64,000 nucleotides of DNA from Diospyros lotus (lineage: Eukaryota; Streptophyta; Magnoliopsida; Ericales; Ebenaceae), in NCBI RefSeq assembly GCF_014633365.1, contig NC_068344.1:35772670-35836669 (forward strand), in the 5' to 3' direction. The notes under the pieces were generated by a model that saw nothing but the letters and a program-made list of their open reading frames with translations, was not told the origin of the DNA and searched no databases. The position numbers and the translations under genes are program-made. Positions 34,561-45,500 of this stretch are shown here, in pieces. How positions within the stretch are numbered: position 1 is the first letter of the stretch; every line of letters starts with the position of its first letter.

Positions 34561-35735
34561 TCAATATAGATGTTCAAGTTAGCCTAATTCTAATATATAT
34601 CTAACAGTGAAATTGGGAACATATAAAAGAGAAATTAGAAATATTAATTAGACATATTTGACACTCCCTATTAGCACATTAGTATAAAAATCTTTGGCCG
34701 GCAAGCATAGTATCACTATTAGTATATTAGTAATTTGTTAAGGATGGTTTAGATGTATCACTTAATTTCATGAATTTAAAAATCAATCAATTTTAAATTG
34801 TTGGCTGTGAAGCACACAACGATACCGTTTTTCTCTTAAGGACCCGGGCAGGAGGGTTAGTTGCAACCACTGCCACGTGGCAGTGGAGGGCAGCATGGCA
34901 ACCGCTCAGGCGTCCTTTATCTCGATAGTGCAAATTGTCTCGTCCTTGTATAATTTGGACTGTCGATGTCGCTTTTTATCTAGTGCAATCCAAGCCTTTC
35001 AAATGCATCGTGTGACCCCTATTTATTTACTGTGCATCGGGATGTGTAATTGAGAGATAAGGGAGAGAGAGTGAGCAGACGATTAGGGCTTGAGGGCTCT
35101 TTCTCATTTTTAATTTCAGACTCTCTGGCTCCTTCTCGGTCTTCTCTCTAGTTCGAATAAGGTAAGCCTTTGATCTTTCTCTTTTATGGTTTTGAGGCGA
35201 TTTTGATAGAGAACCGGTTCTTGTAAATAAGAGTGATCGTGAGGCTTGTATTCGATGAGTATTGTAAACCCTATTTTTTTATCTTCGATAGTGCAGTGAG
35301 CTCTCCTTTGCCGGAGCTCAACGTGGACGTAGCCCTTTCGGGTGAACCACGATAAATCTCTCATGTTATTTTTGCTTTCCATCACTTTATTTTGTGTTTG
35401 TTTGCTGTGTATGTTGTCTTTCCGATTTCGGGTCTGTTGAATGTTATAAAAGGTTTTTTCAGTGATTCAAAGTGTGTGTATGTCTATGGGTTGCTCTCTG
35501 TTTGCGCAACATAAATTAGTGTATATTCTTAAGTTGAGGCCCTTAGATTCATGAGCAACAGTATTAAAATTGATCTAAGGACTTTTCTTTTGAGCACAAG
35601 CGAGAAATTGGCCCATCCTAAGTTAAAATTATGTGGAGATAAAGATTTTTTGTATTGTCAGAATATTAATTAAAACTTAATAAGAGTTTATCAATTGCAT
35701 TTAATTCCATCCATCCATCCATTTTATGTGTCAAA
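34561..35735. other. 1.17-kb insertion specific to unit B
   Basis: Breaks the 8550-9410 homology between units. It contains a promoter and leader-like segment: a G-box palindrome (34867-34886), a GA-rich leader (35055-35160) and a donor-like aaggtaagcc at 35159. I find no clear target duplication or terminal repeats, so its class is undetermined. A minus-strand 89-aa ORF (35385-35116) has no recognised domain. Confidence 0.5.
34867..34886. promoter_or_regulatory. Perfect 20-bp G-box palindrome
   Basis: CCACTGCCACGTGGCAGTGG, centred on CACGTG, the core bound by plant bHLH and bZIP factors. It is inside the unit B insertion, about 190-300 bp before a GA-rich leader-like stretch. Confidence 0.6.
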
Positions 35736-36307
35736 GATTTTAAGTATCTTATTCGTATATATGATGCAATTTTTTCTTTATATCAACTCAAAGGAAATAT
35801 CTCCACTCCCAACAAGAGTGGCCCCTTCTCCATCCTACTTCATTCTTATTTTCTTGATGCATCTTCTCGGCCATTTAATTCAAAGCCCCATTTCTTAATT
35901 GACAAGATGGTCCATGAATAACATCAAATTAAGAGAGGAAAAAGAGAAAAGAAATTTAGGTATAATGACTAGTATTTAGGTATAATCAAATGATTAATTC
36001 AAACACAAACACCCATTTAAATGCACGTCTTTAATTTAGACCAAATTAAACAGGTGCAAAATTATAGCAATAACAGTCATTTGGTCACAACAATGAAAAA
36101 TACTATAATGTTCCATGTTAGTTTTGATAAATGGATGGTGTTATTTTGGACCTATGAATTTGGATACTCATACTTTGATTTGTATCTTATCTCTCCCAAA
36201 TGATAGATTACTATCATAAGTCTACTAGACATTATTGGATTAGCTATTACATATTAATTAATAACTAAATTAGTTTGTATTGGGACCCATGATGAGTTTA
36301 TCTGCTT

Positions 36308-36941
36308 TGTAACATCCCGCTCGAGCGATAGGAAGGACCGGAACAACTTACCCTGATGGGCCTACACGAACTTCCCAGGGGGGTCACCCATCCTTGGATT
36401 GCCCCAGGTTAAGCACGCTTAACTTGGGAGTTCTTTGCCAACATTCAGCCCAAAAGGTATCCAGCTGGTGTTGTTTCCTTTCTTACACTATCCTCGATAT
36501 ATTCTAACTTCTCCAGGCTCTCGGGGTATTACATTCTCCCCCCCTTGAGCACATGACGTCCTCGTCATGCGACCTTACAACTGGTCCCAGACCTTCTCCC
36601 CTTGGGGGCTGCCATCCTAGAAGCCTGCCAGAAGCCGCTCCTTGTACAGGCCCTCAAGCCCCGGCGCCACTCCCCGCCCTCATCGGACCGCTTTCGCCAA
36701 GGGTCGGCTCTGATACCATTTGTAACATCCCGCTCGAGCGATAGGAAGGACCGGAACAACTTACCCTGATGGGCCTACACGAACTTCCCAGGGGGGTCAC
36801 CCATCCTTGGATTGCCCCAGGTTAAGCACGCTTAACTTGGGAGTTCTTTGCCAACATTCAGCCCAAAAGGTATCCAGCTGGTGTTGTTTCCTTTCTTACA
36901 CTATCCTCGATATATTCTAACTTCTCCAGGCTCTCGGGGTA
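36308..36941 (-). mobile_element. Left half of composite: Cassandra with identical LTRs
   Basis: LTRs 36308-36533 and 36721-36941. Over the shared 221 bp I see no difference. Internal 187 bp with primer binding site at 36705-36720 and polypurine tract at 36534-36545. Each LTR has the 5S-like domain on the minus strand. The inner LTR stops at ggggta, 5 bp short of its end. Confidence 0.92.
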
Positions 36942-38749
36942 ATCCATCAGAAATCAGGATTCGAAATAAACCCACGTCATCATCATAGGCTAGAATATTG
37001 CAATTTATTCCTTTTAAACCATTTATTAAATTATTAATTAATTATTAAGTTTTCAAGAAAATTTATCAATTTAGTTATAAATATATATATGTATGTATTT
37101 TTGATAAAGGAGGAATTTAGATAAAAAAATATATTATCTATATTAAAAGAAAACTAGTTTATGGGTAAATATATATATATATATATTATGATATTGCAGC
37201 CTATAAGTGGGTGTGTAGTTCCACTATACACTTACGCGTAGCAAGCAAAGCGAGACATGATGACGTAGTCGATGGCTTAGCTCGACGAATTCCATGACGT
37301 CAGATTTGAATATTGCGCGGGCCAAGGTACCAAATAATCGATTTAGGGTGTTAGGCAATGGTTAGGATTTTCGGTAATTTCTTTACGTCGTTATTCTTGT
37401 TACCTAAATGTGACACCCCATTCTATTTATTGTAGGCTCAGATTCTCAGGATTTTGTTCGATCTTCTCCCCAGACTCGGACTTGAGTCATCATTTCCCAG
37501 GCGAGTAGACAGGATATGTTATGATTACCTTATATTATGCACGTATATACTGTTTTATTCATAAATATTATAACCTTGTATAAATTTTTATATGCATAAC
37601 TCGTACATGATTTTTATATGCGGATCATAGAAAAATACTCTTAAATGTTTCTAATTTGCATGAAATATTTTCATCCTACTGGGAGAGACATAAACTGAAA
37701 GATACCCTAATTGATTTCTTGTTTTGAGAATGTGAATTATTGAATGATATGGTGTATTTTAGGCACCACATGAAATGATAAATGATTGTGACTTGTGCAT
37801 AAATTAGGGTATTATTTGCATTATTATTAGAGGACTATCTAGTAGATTCCCTGGTGACTCACAGCAGGAAAAGATCATGGTACTGTGAGGCGTGGCATGC
37901 CAAGGCCATGAGAGACACGGATAGTATGTTTCAGCACTGCTATCACGTGGGCCTTTATGATGATATTGTGTGATGATGATGTATGTGCCGATATATATAC
38001 TTGTGTGCATGTGTATATAGGCGTTAGGCCAGTTTCTACTAGTGTGTCCTCAGAATCAGTGCATGCATCTCATACAAGAGTATAGGGGACTTGGGTGGTT
38101 AGGGAACAACTTATGGGGGTTGTCTTTAAGCACCTATTTTTTCCTACACTATGTTTTCCTTTGAAATCTCAAATTATTTAACTTATGGTTTATAATTCCA
38201 CTGTTTATACTGTTATTACGTTATTATACTCATGATGATCATCCTAGCATTTTATTGTATACTCTCCTAGTGGGCATGACATACCTTATACTCGCGAGTC
38301 CACAAGACTCACCTCGTTTTATTAAAAATATTTTCAGGGAATTCTCCTTTTGATTATTGGTCCAGCAGATCTTCTGGTATGATGTCATACCCTCTTTTGA
38401 TTTCGGATGTATTATAGGATGCTCTGTGGAGACATACCCATATTGTAGAGTCTGATGTTTTGTCTTTATTTTTGTTGGCACATAATTGTGCCAAGGGCCC
38501 GAGATACGGGATCGGGTATGTATTATTGACAGCAGTGTGATAGATATTCTTATTTTGTACAGCTGCTGTATATGAAATATTGAGATATTATGTTAGAAGG
38601 TGAATTGGTATTTTATTCATGTTCTATATCTTGTCAGTAATATTGTTTTATTCAAATCGAGCTAGAGAAGAGGCTTACTAGTCCATTTTGGGGCCGCTGG
38701 GCCTAGGGATTAGTGCCGGTCATGACATACCAGATTTCGGGTCGTGACA
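36942..38749 (+). mobile_element. Middle of composite: 3' part of the gypsy-type LTR
   Basis: 36990-38749 is the inverted counterpart of 30261-32021 of the solo LTR and ends gggtcgtgaca, the true LTR 3' end, immediately before a tRNA-Met primer binding site. 36941-36993 matches 32037-32089 in the same orientation as the solo LTR, so these 53 bp are flipped relative to the rest of the fragment, with ctag at the turn-round. Confidence 0.88.
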
Positions 38750-38750
38750 G

Positions 38751-39163
38751 ATTGGTATCAGAGCCGACCCTTGGCGAAGGCGGTCCGATGAGGGCGGGGA
38801 GTGGCGCCGGGGCTTGAGGGCCTGTACAAGGAGCGGCTTCTGGCAGGCTTCTAGGATGGCAGCTCCCAAGGGGAGAAGGTCTGGGACCAGTTGTAAGGTC
38901 GCATGACGAGGACGTCATGTGCTTAAGGGGGGGAGAATGTAATACCCCGAGGGCCCAGAGAAGTTAGAATATATCGAGGATAGTGTAAGAAAGGAAACAA
39001 CACCAGCTGGATACCTTTTGGGCTAAATGTTGGCAAAGAACTCCCAAGTTAAGCGTGCTTGACCTGGGGTAATCCAGGGATGGGTGACCCCCTTGGGAAG
39101 TTCGTGTAGGCCCATCAGGGTAAGTTGTTCCGGTCCTTCCTATCGCTCGAACGGGATGTTACA
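38751..39163 (+). mobile_element. Right half of composite: Cassandra internal region and 3' LTR
   Basis: TTGGTATCAGAGCC (38752-38765) begins a Cassandra internal region that runs to a polypurine tract (aagggggggagaa, about 38925-38937) and a 226-bp LTR (38938-39163). The LTR differs from the left-half LTRs at about nine positions, so it comes from a different Cassandra copy. Its own 5' LTR is absent, replaced by the gypsy-type LTR. Confidence 0.9.
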
Positions 39164-39168
39164 TGCTT

Positions 39169-39460
39169 GCATGTACTCTAACGTATGAATTAAGTTGTAT
39201 AGATTTCTATATTTCCAAGTCTTCTAGTGTTCCCAAGTCTTCACCACAATTTCCAAGTCTTTTCCTACAAGACCAAGTCAATTTGTCTCCACTTGTCTAG
39301 TTTATATTAGCATCCATGATGAGTTTATCTACTTGCATGTACTCCAACGTATGAATTAAGTTGTAAAGATTGCTATATTTCCAAGTCTTTACCACCATTT
39401 CCAAGTCTTCTCTTACAAGTCCAAGTCAATTTGTCTCCACTTGTCTCTCTATAATTAGAT
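39169..39460 (+). repeat. Promoter-proximal repeat upstream of RLP-B
   Basis: Remainder of the first unit (interrupted by the composite element) and one full unit starting near 39299. RLP-A has three units. The same ccaagtctt and ttgtctccacttgtct boxes are present. Confidence 0.75.
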
Positions 39461-39499
39461 CAAGGGAAAAGACCACTTCATAATGCTTTAGAGTAGAGA

Positions 39500-39510
39500 T
39501 ATATAAATAG
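39500..39510 (+). promoter_or_regulatory. TATA box of RLP-B
   Basis: TATATAAATAG lies about 80 bp before the ATG at 39590, with flanks matching RLP-A (agagtagagatatataaatagaggta). Confidence 0.7.
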
Positions 39511-39589
39511 AGGTAGCGTGATTCTTAAAATAAGAAAAAAAAAATAGTACAAAAGCAAGTAAGGAGATATATATATCTTGGTGAAAAAT

Positions 39590-42500
39590 ATGATAAGTAC
39601 TACACCTCATTCTATTTGGGTATGGATGATGATGATGGTAATGTCAGTGTTGATGAATGAAATGTGTTGTCGTGGGTGTTGGGAGCAAGAGAGGATAGCT
39701 CTGTTGCATCTCAAAGCTTCCATCAACTACCCCAATGGCAACTCTTTGCCTTCTTGGGTGGATAATAAATCATCAAATTGTTGTCAATGGGAAAGGGTTG
39801 AATGCAGCAACACTTCAAGCCGAGTCATTCAACTCTCTCTTAATCGAACAAGAGATTGGGAATCTAGAAAAGATTGGTATTTCAATGCTTCTCTATTTCT
39901 TCCCTTTAAAGAGATCAAGACTCTTGAATTAAGAGAAAATGCATTAGTCGATTGGGCTGAGAATGAAGGTTTGTGGATTCACATGTAATCTCTCATAAAC
40001 GTATCTCATGATTTTTTCTTTTTAATTTCTCTATCTTGAATTTCAGAAGAAAGCATTTATTAATTTTATTTCTTTTATAGGTTTTGAAAGACTTTTTGAA
40101 TTGATAAATCTTGAAGTTCTTGATTTGAGTTCGAGCAATTCCAATAATACTATTATTCTATAATTTGTTAGGGATTTGAGAATATTTGAGGTTTTTTATT
40201 TTGATTTGTATGGTTGTTATAAGAGATGGAGTGTAAAGATCTAATTTGATATGTATAAATTGATCTGAAGTATTAGAAAAGTTTAGTTTTACTTGCCACC
40301 ATTAATTAAGCCATTAACTTTTAGTTAATCGAAGAACTTTATGATGTCAAAAATGTTGAGGTGGATTATTAAATGGATGTTTTATATAGAACTTTGGTTG
40401 AATCCAATCTTATTAGGTATAAATGTGATTAAGTTGACAAATTAGTTTATAAAGAATTGAATTAACTAAAAAGGGGAGCTGGTGATGCATGCTTACTGTA
40501 CATGCAAGCACTGCCAAGAGGATCTACATAAAATAAGATATCGAAAATTCAAATTGTGTAACGCAAAGCAGCAAGTTCTTTGATGTTGCTTGAATTTGTT
40601 CAGCTGAGTGCTTATATTTTGTCTTTGATTTTCTATTTGTATGAGATTGCTCTTGTTAAAAACTAATAATTTCGGCATTCTTTTACTTTCTTGAGAGGAG
40701 TTATAATCAACATTTGTATTCAATAATCTCTTTTATTTTTCATGTTTTTTCAATTCTTATTTTTTGAAGTTTACACAAGACTATTTGCTGATTCCATCTT
40801 TTTAATAGGTTTTGAGAAACTTTCTACGTTGACCAATCTTGAAGTTCTTGATTTAAGTTTAAACTGGATCAATAATTCTAAAATTATAGAATTTATTGGT
40901 GGAATTTCATCTTTAAAGTCTCTAAATCTTGGAGATAATAGCTTGGGAAGCTCGGTTGATTTGACAAGTAAGTTAAATTATATGATCATATCCTAGTTGA
41001 AGCAATTTTTTTACAATATTAAATATTCCTTCAATGAGAAAGAGAGTTATGAGCTCTAATGCTTCTTTGTATATTGGTATTTTAATGCTTCTTTGTTCTA
41101 GGTGCATGTTAGTTAGACAACAAAAAAAAAGTTATTATTTTTGCTAAAAGAGTACTACTAGTCATCCATTATGGGCTTGTATGTTCAAAAGAGTGAGACG
41201 AAAATGCAGAAACTTTAGAAAAGGATGATAGAGTCATATATATATATAAGGATTCAAGTTCGCCCATTGCTTAGCTAGCTTTTTCTCATATTGTACTCAA
41301 ATTTATGAATATTATTTGAAAAAAAATTGCTGCCAAAATTACTTGAAATGTTCCCTTCATATATCCATTCTCATAATTAAAATTCATCTCTAAATCTTGG
41401 GTCCAACGACTTGGGTTGGGTGGCTGATTTCAATGGTAAGCTCACTTTACAATCACATGCCAAGCCTATTGGATATATCGATATAAATTGAAGGAACTTC
41501 TATTTTCTGTTAATTAGTCTAAAATTGTAAATAATAAAAATAACAAAAATATGAAAACAAAAAATTTAGAAATAATAAATGAAGAAATTTGTTAACCTTA
41601 TTAGACAGGTTTAGTTTTCTTGTATGAGGTTGTTGTTGTTGAAAACTAATAACTTCAATACTCTTTTGCTTTTTTGAGAGGAGTTATAATTAACATTTGT
41701 ATTCAATAATATCTTTTATTTTTTATTTTTTTTTAGTTCTTATTTTTTGAAGTTTACACAAGATTATTTGCTAATTCCATCTTTTTACAGGTTTTGAAAA
41801 ATTTTCTACGTTGACCAATCTTGAAGTTCTTGATTTGAGTTATAATATGATCAATAACTCCAAAATTCTAAAATTTATTGGTGAAATTCCATCTTTAAAG
41901 TCTCTAAATCTTGGAGAAAATAGCTTGGGAAGCTCGATTGATTTGATAAGTAAGTTAAATTATATGATCATATCCTAGTTAAAGTAATTTTTTTTGCAAT
42001 ATTAAATATTCCTTCAATGAGGAAGAGAGTTATGAGTTCTAATGCTTCTTTGTATATTGGTATTTTAATGCTTCTTTGTTCTAGGTGCACGTTAGTTAAA
42101 CATACAAATAAAGTTATCATTTTTTCTAGAAGAGTACTACTAGTCATCCATTATGAGCTTGCATGTTCAAAAGAGCGAGATGAAAATGCAAATACTTTAG
42201 AAAAGGCCGATAGAGTCATATATAATAATTCAAGTTCGTCCATTGCTTGGCTAGCTTTCTCTCATATTGTACTCAAATTTATGAACACTTTTTGAAAAGA
42301 ATTGCTGCCAAAATCACGTGAAATGTTCCCTTCATATATCCGTTTTCATAATTAAAATTCCACTCTAAATCTTGGGTCCAACGACTTGTGTTGGATAGCT
42401 GATTTCAATGGTAAGCTCACTTCACAATCACATGCCAAACTTATTGGATATATTGATATGAATTGAAGGAACTTCTATTTTCTGTTAATTAGTCTAAAAT

Positions 42501-45500
42501 TGTAAATAATAAAATAACAAAAATATGAAAGCAAAAAATTTAGAAATAATAAATGAAGAAATTTATTAACCTTATTAGATAGGTTTAGTTTTACTTGTTA
42601 CCATTAATTGAATCATTAATTTTCAGTTAACGACTTAAGGTGACAAAAAAATAAATAAATGAATGAGCTAATATATATATGTTAAAATTTTAGGTGAGGG
42701 ATTAAAGACCATATATGTTAATAATCCAAAAACCTCCTTATATATTAAGCCCCTAAAATTGGCTTTTCTATCTATTCTCCTTCCCCATCACATGCTTTGT
42801 AACAAGCGTGAAATTCACGCTTTAATGGAAACTAATGCCAAGAACTTAAGGTAACAAAAAAAAAAAAAAAATGATTGAGGGAGAAAATATGTCAAAATTT
42901 TAGTTGAATGATCAAAAGTCACATTTTTTAAGCCTTTCTTCATAAGTTGTTGAATATTAATACTTCTTAAGTGAACTAAAAATTTTATATAGACTCTACT
43001 TAAAGTTTAGACTGATGGAATCAAAAGTCCCCTTGTTAACTCCTTTTACCCATATTATATGACAATTCTTGGCCTATTGACTATTAGGAAAAATTTTAAA
43101 TCCCTACAATACAAACAAAAGTAAACAAAAATCAGACTAATAAATAATATAAAGACTTTGTTGTGGAAAACTACAAGTTATTATATGTTAATATCTTCAA
43201 ATTTATAAGAAAGATAATTCATTAATCACCATCCTAATATTTTAATATCCTAGTCATACCCTTCCACAAATTATTTTGGTTGTTGAATTGTTCTTAAACA
43301 AGTACATTAGTGGGAGACAACTACGAGTTGGACTCCATTGCCAAATGGTGGGCCTGACAATTATAAATTAGGAAAAGATAATCTATGCTAGTTAATTTTA
43401 AAGTTCTTGATTTGTCAATAATTCTACTATGCTAAAATATATTGCTAGAATTTCATCTTTGAAAATTCTATGCCTTCAAGAAAATGACATACAAGGATAC
43501 TTTGACTGGACTAGTAAATTCACTTAGTATGCTCGACCAATTTTTTTTAAATTATAACCAAGCAATTCCTATAGATTTTTTGTCTTTTTCTAGTGTTTTT
43601 AAAAAGTTCATCTCATGCAAAAATATACAAGAGTATAGAGAACATACATTCATCCGTAGCATTGAGTTTTGAGATAAAATATAATTTAGTTTTTGAAATA
43701 AATATAAATATTTTGTAATACATATATAATGGGATAAATATTTTGAGTTATGAATATAAAATGATGAGTAAAATGTATATAAAATAGCTATTTTTTTACT
43801 GTATAACCATTCTGTTGGGCATATATACCTTTTTCTAGGTATTGTTATGTGTATATGTGTGTGTACTATGCCAAGAGAGATATTTTATTTTATTTAATTA
43901 ATATATCATGAAAATATATATATACGTTTTTTGGTGAAATGAGACTTTACAAATTATAATTTTTGTGCATAATAATTTTAAATTTATAAATTGTGCCTAT
44001 ACAAAATTTCTAAATCCATCGCTTTCAATGCCATCATTCAAAAATATAAAAGAATCCATGCACGTATGTGCACTTAGGGAAGATATATATGTTTATTTGA
44101 AATTGGCATTGGTCAAAACTATATTTTCATCTTTCCTCTTAGTTGAAGATTTAAAGGTTAATTATTTTTTATACTTTAATTTCAAAATTGATAATTAACT
44201 GAACAAGTTTGAACCAGTAATCAAAATTGACGAATTTAGAAATTCTTGATTTATCTTATAATATGATAACCAACATCACATGGTCTTCTTTAAAATGATT
44301 TTCTTCATTAAAAATATTGAATTTGTCTTAGAACTACATGAGTAAAAGTATTTCTACTCAAGGTACGTAATATTGTCTACTAGAATTTAACAAATAAAAC
44401 CATTATCATTGTATATCATGTGGCTAAAATAATGATAATGTAATTACATTCTCCAATGTGCTATGTTCCGAACATAATGTATACTATTCCCAATTTCATT
44501 ATTAATGAGCATGTAAAAAAAATATTTTTCAATTAATTTGATTTTCTACTTATATAAAGCTATTGTTATTGGAAATTAATAACTTCGATACTCTTTTTCT
44601 TTTTTGAGGGGAGTTGTAGTTAACATTTATATTCAATAATCTTTTGTATTTTTCATTATTCGTTTTCATTTCTTACTCCTTGAAGTTTGGACAAAACTAT
44701 TGACTAATTCTATCTCTTTTACAGGTTTTAAAAAACTTTCTATGTTGACCAATCTTGAAGTTCTTGATTTGAGTTCTAACAACATCAATAACTCCAAAAT
44801 TCTAGAATTTATTAGTGAAATTTCATCTTTAAAGTCTCTAAATCTTTAAGATAATAGCTTGGGAAGCTTGGTTGATTTGACAAGTAAATTAAATTATATG
44901 ATCATATCCAAGTTAAAGTAATTTTTTACAATATTAAATATTCTTTCAATGAGAAAGAGAGTTATGAACTCTAATGCTTCTTTGTTTCAATGCTTCTTTT
45001 TATATTGGTATTTTAATTGTTCTTTGTTTCTTCTCTTGGATGAGATTTTTTGATGTTAATTATAACTCACAAGTGGGTTGAGTTAAGAATAGAAACTTCA
45101 TGATTAATATATTTATTATCTTTCTTTTATACTTAATTATTGAGATTTTGATAAGAATAATCACTTAATTTTTTGTTTTCAGGTTGGAAAAGATATTCCA
45201 TGCTATTCAATCTTAAAATTCTTGATTTGAGTTGGAATGCCTTCAATAACTCTATTATTCTAAAATTTATTGCTGGAATTTCATCTTTGAAGATTTTATG
45301 CCTTGGAGAAAATGATATACAAGATCCTTTGATTGGACTAGTAAATTCACTTATATATGCAATTAAGTGTTTGTCAAACCAATTTTTTTAAATTATAACC
45401 AAGCAATTCTTGTACATTTTTTATTTTTTTTCTTGTGTTTTTAAAAAGTCCAAGCATATTAGAGAACATACATTGGTCTATAGGATTAAGTTTTGAGATA

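Larger units (their letters stand above)
36308..39163. mobile_element. Composite head-to-head Cassandra/gypsy retroelement in the RLP-B promoter
   Basis: One 2856-bp insertion flanked by the 5-bp duplication TGCTT (36303-36307 and 39164-39168); the empty site is intact upstream of RLP-A (about 9439, tctgcttgcatg). Both outer ends are Cassandra U5 ends (TGTAACATCCCG at the left, CGGGATGTTACA at the right), so the termini are inverted. Order: Cassandra LTR-internal-LTR on the minus strand (36308-36941, the inner LTR missing its last 5 bp), gypsy-type LTR part (36942-38749), then primer binding site, Cassandra internal region and Cassandra 3' LTR on the plus strand (38751-39163). The single TSD indicates that the joined molecule integrated once. 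Confidence 0.9.

Noticed and set aside
38939..39163. Functional 5S rRNA gene
   Set aside because: The 5S-like segment lies inside LTRs with TG/CA ends, a primer site and polypurine tract; it is diverged from plant 5S rRNA, so it belongs to Cassandra LTRs.
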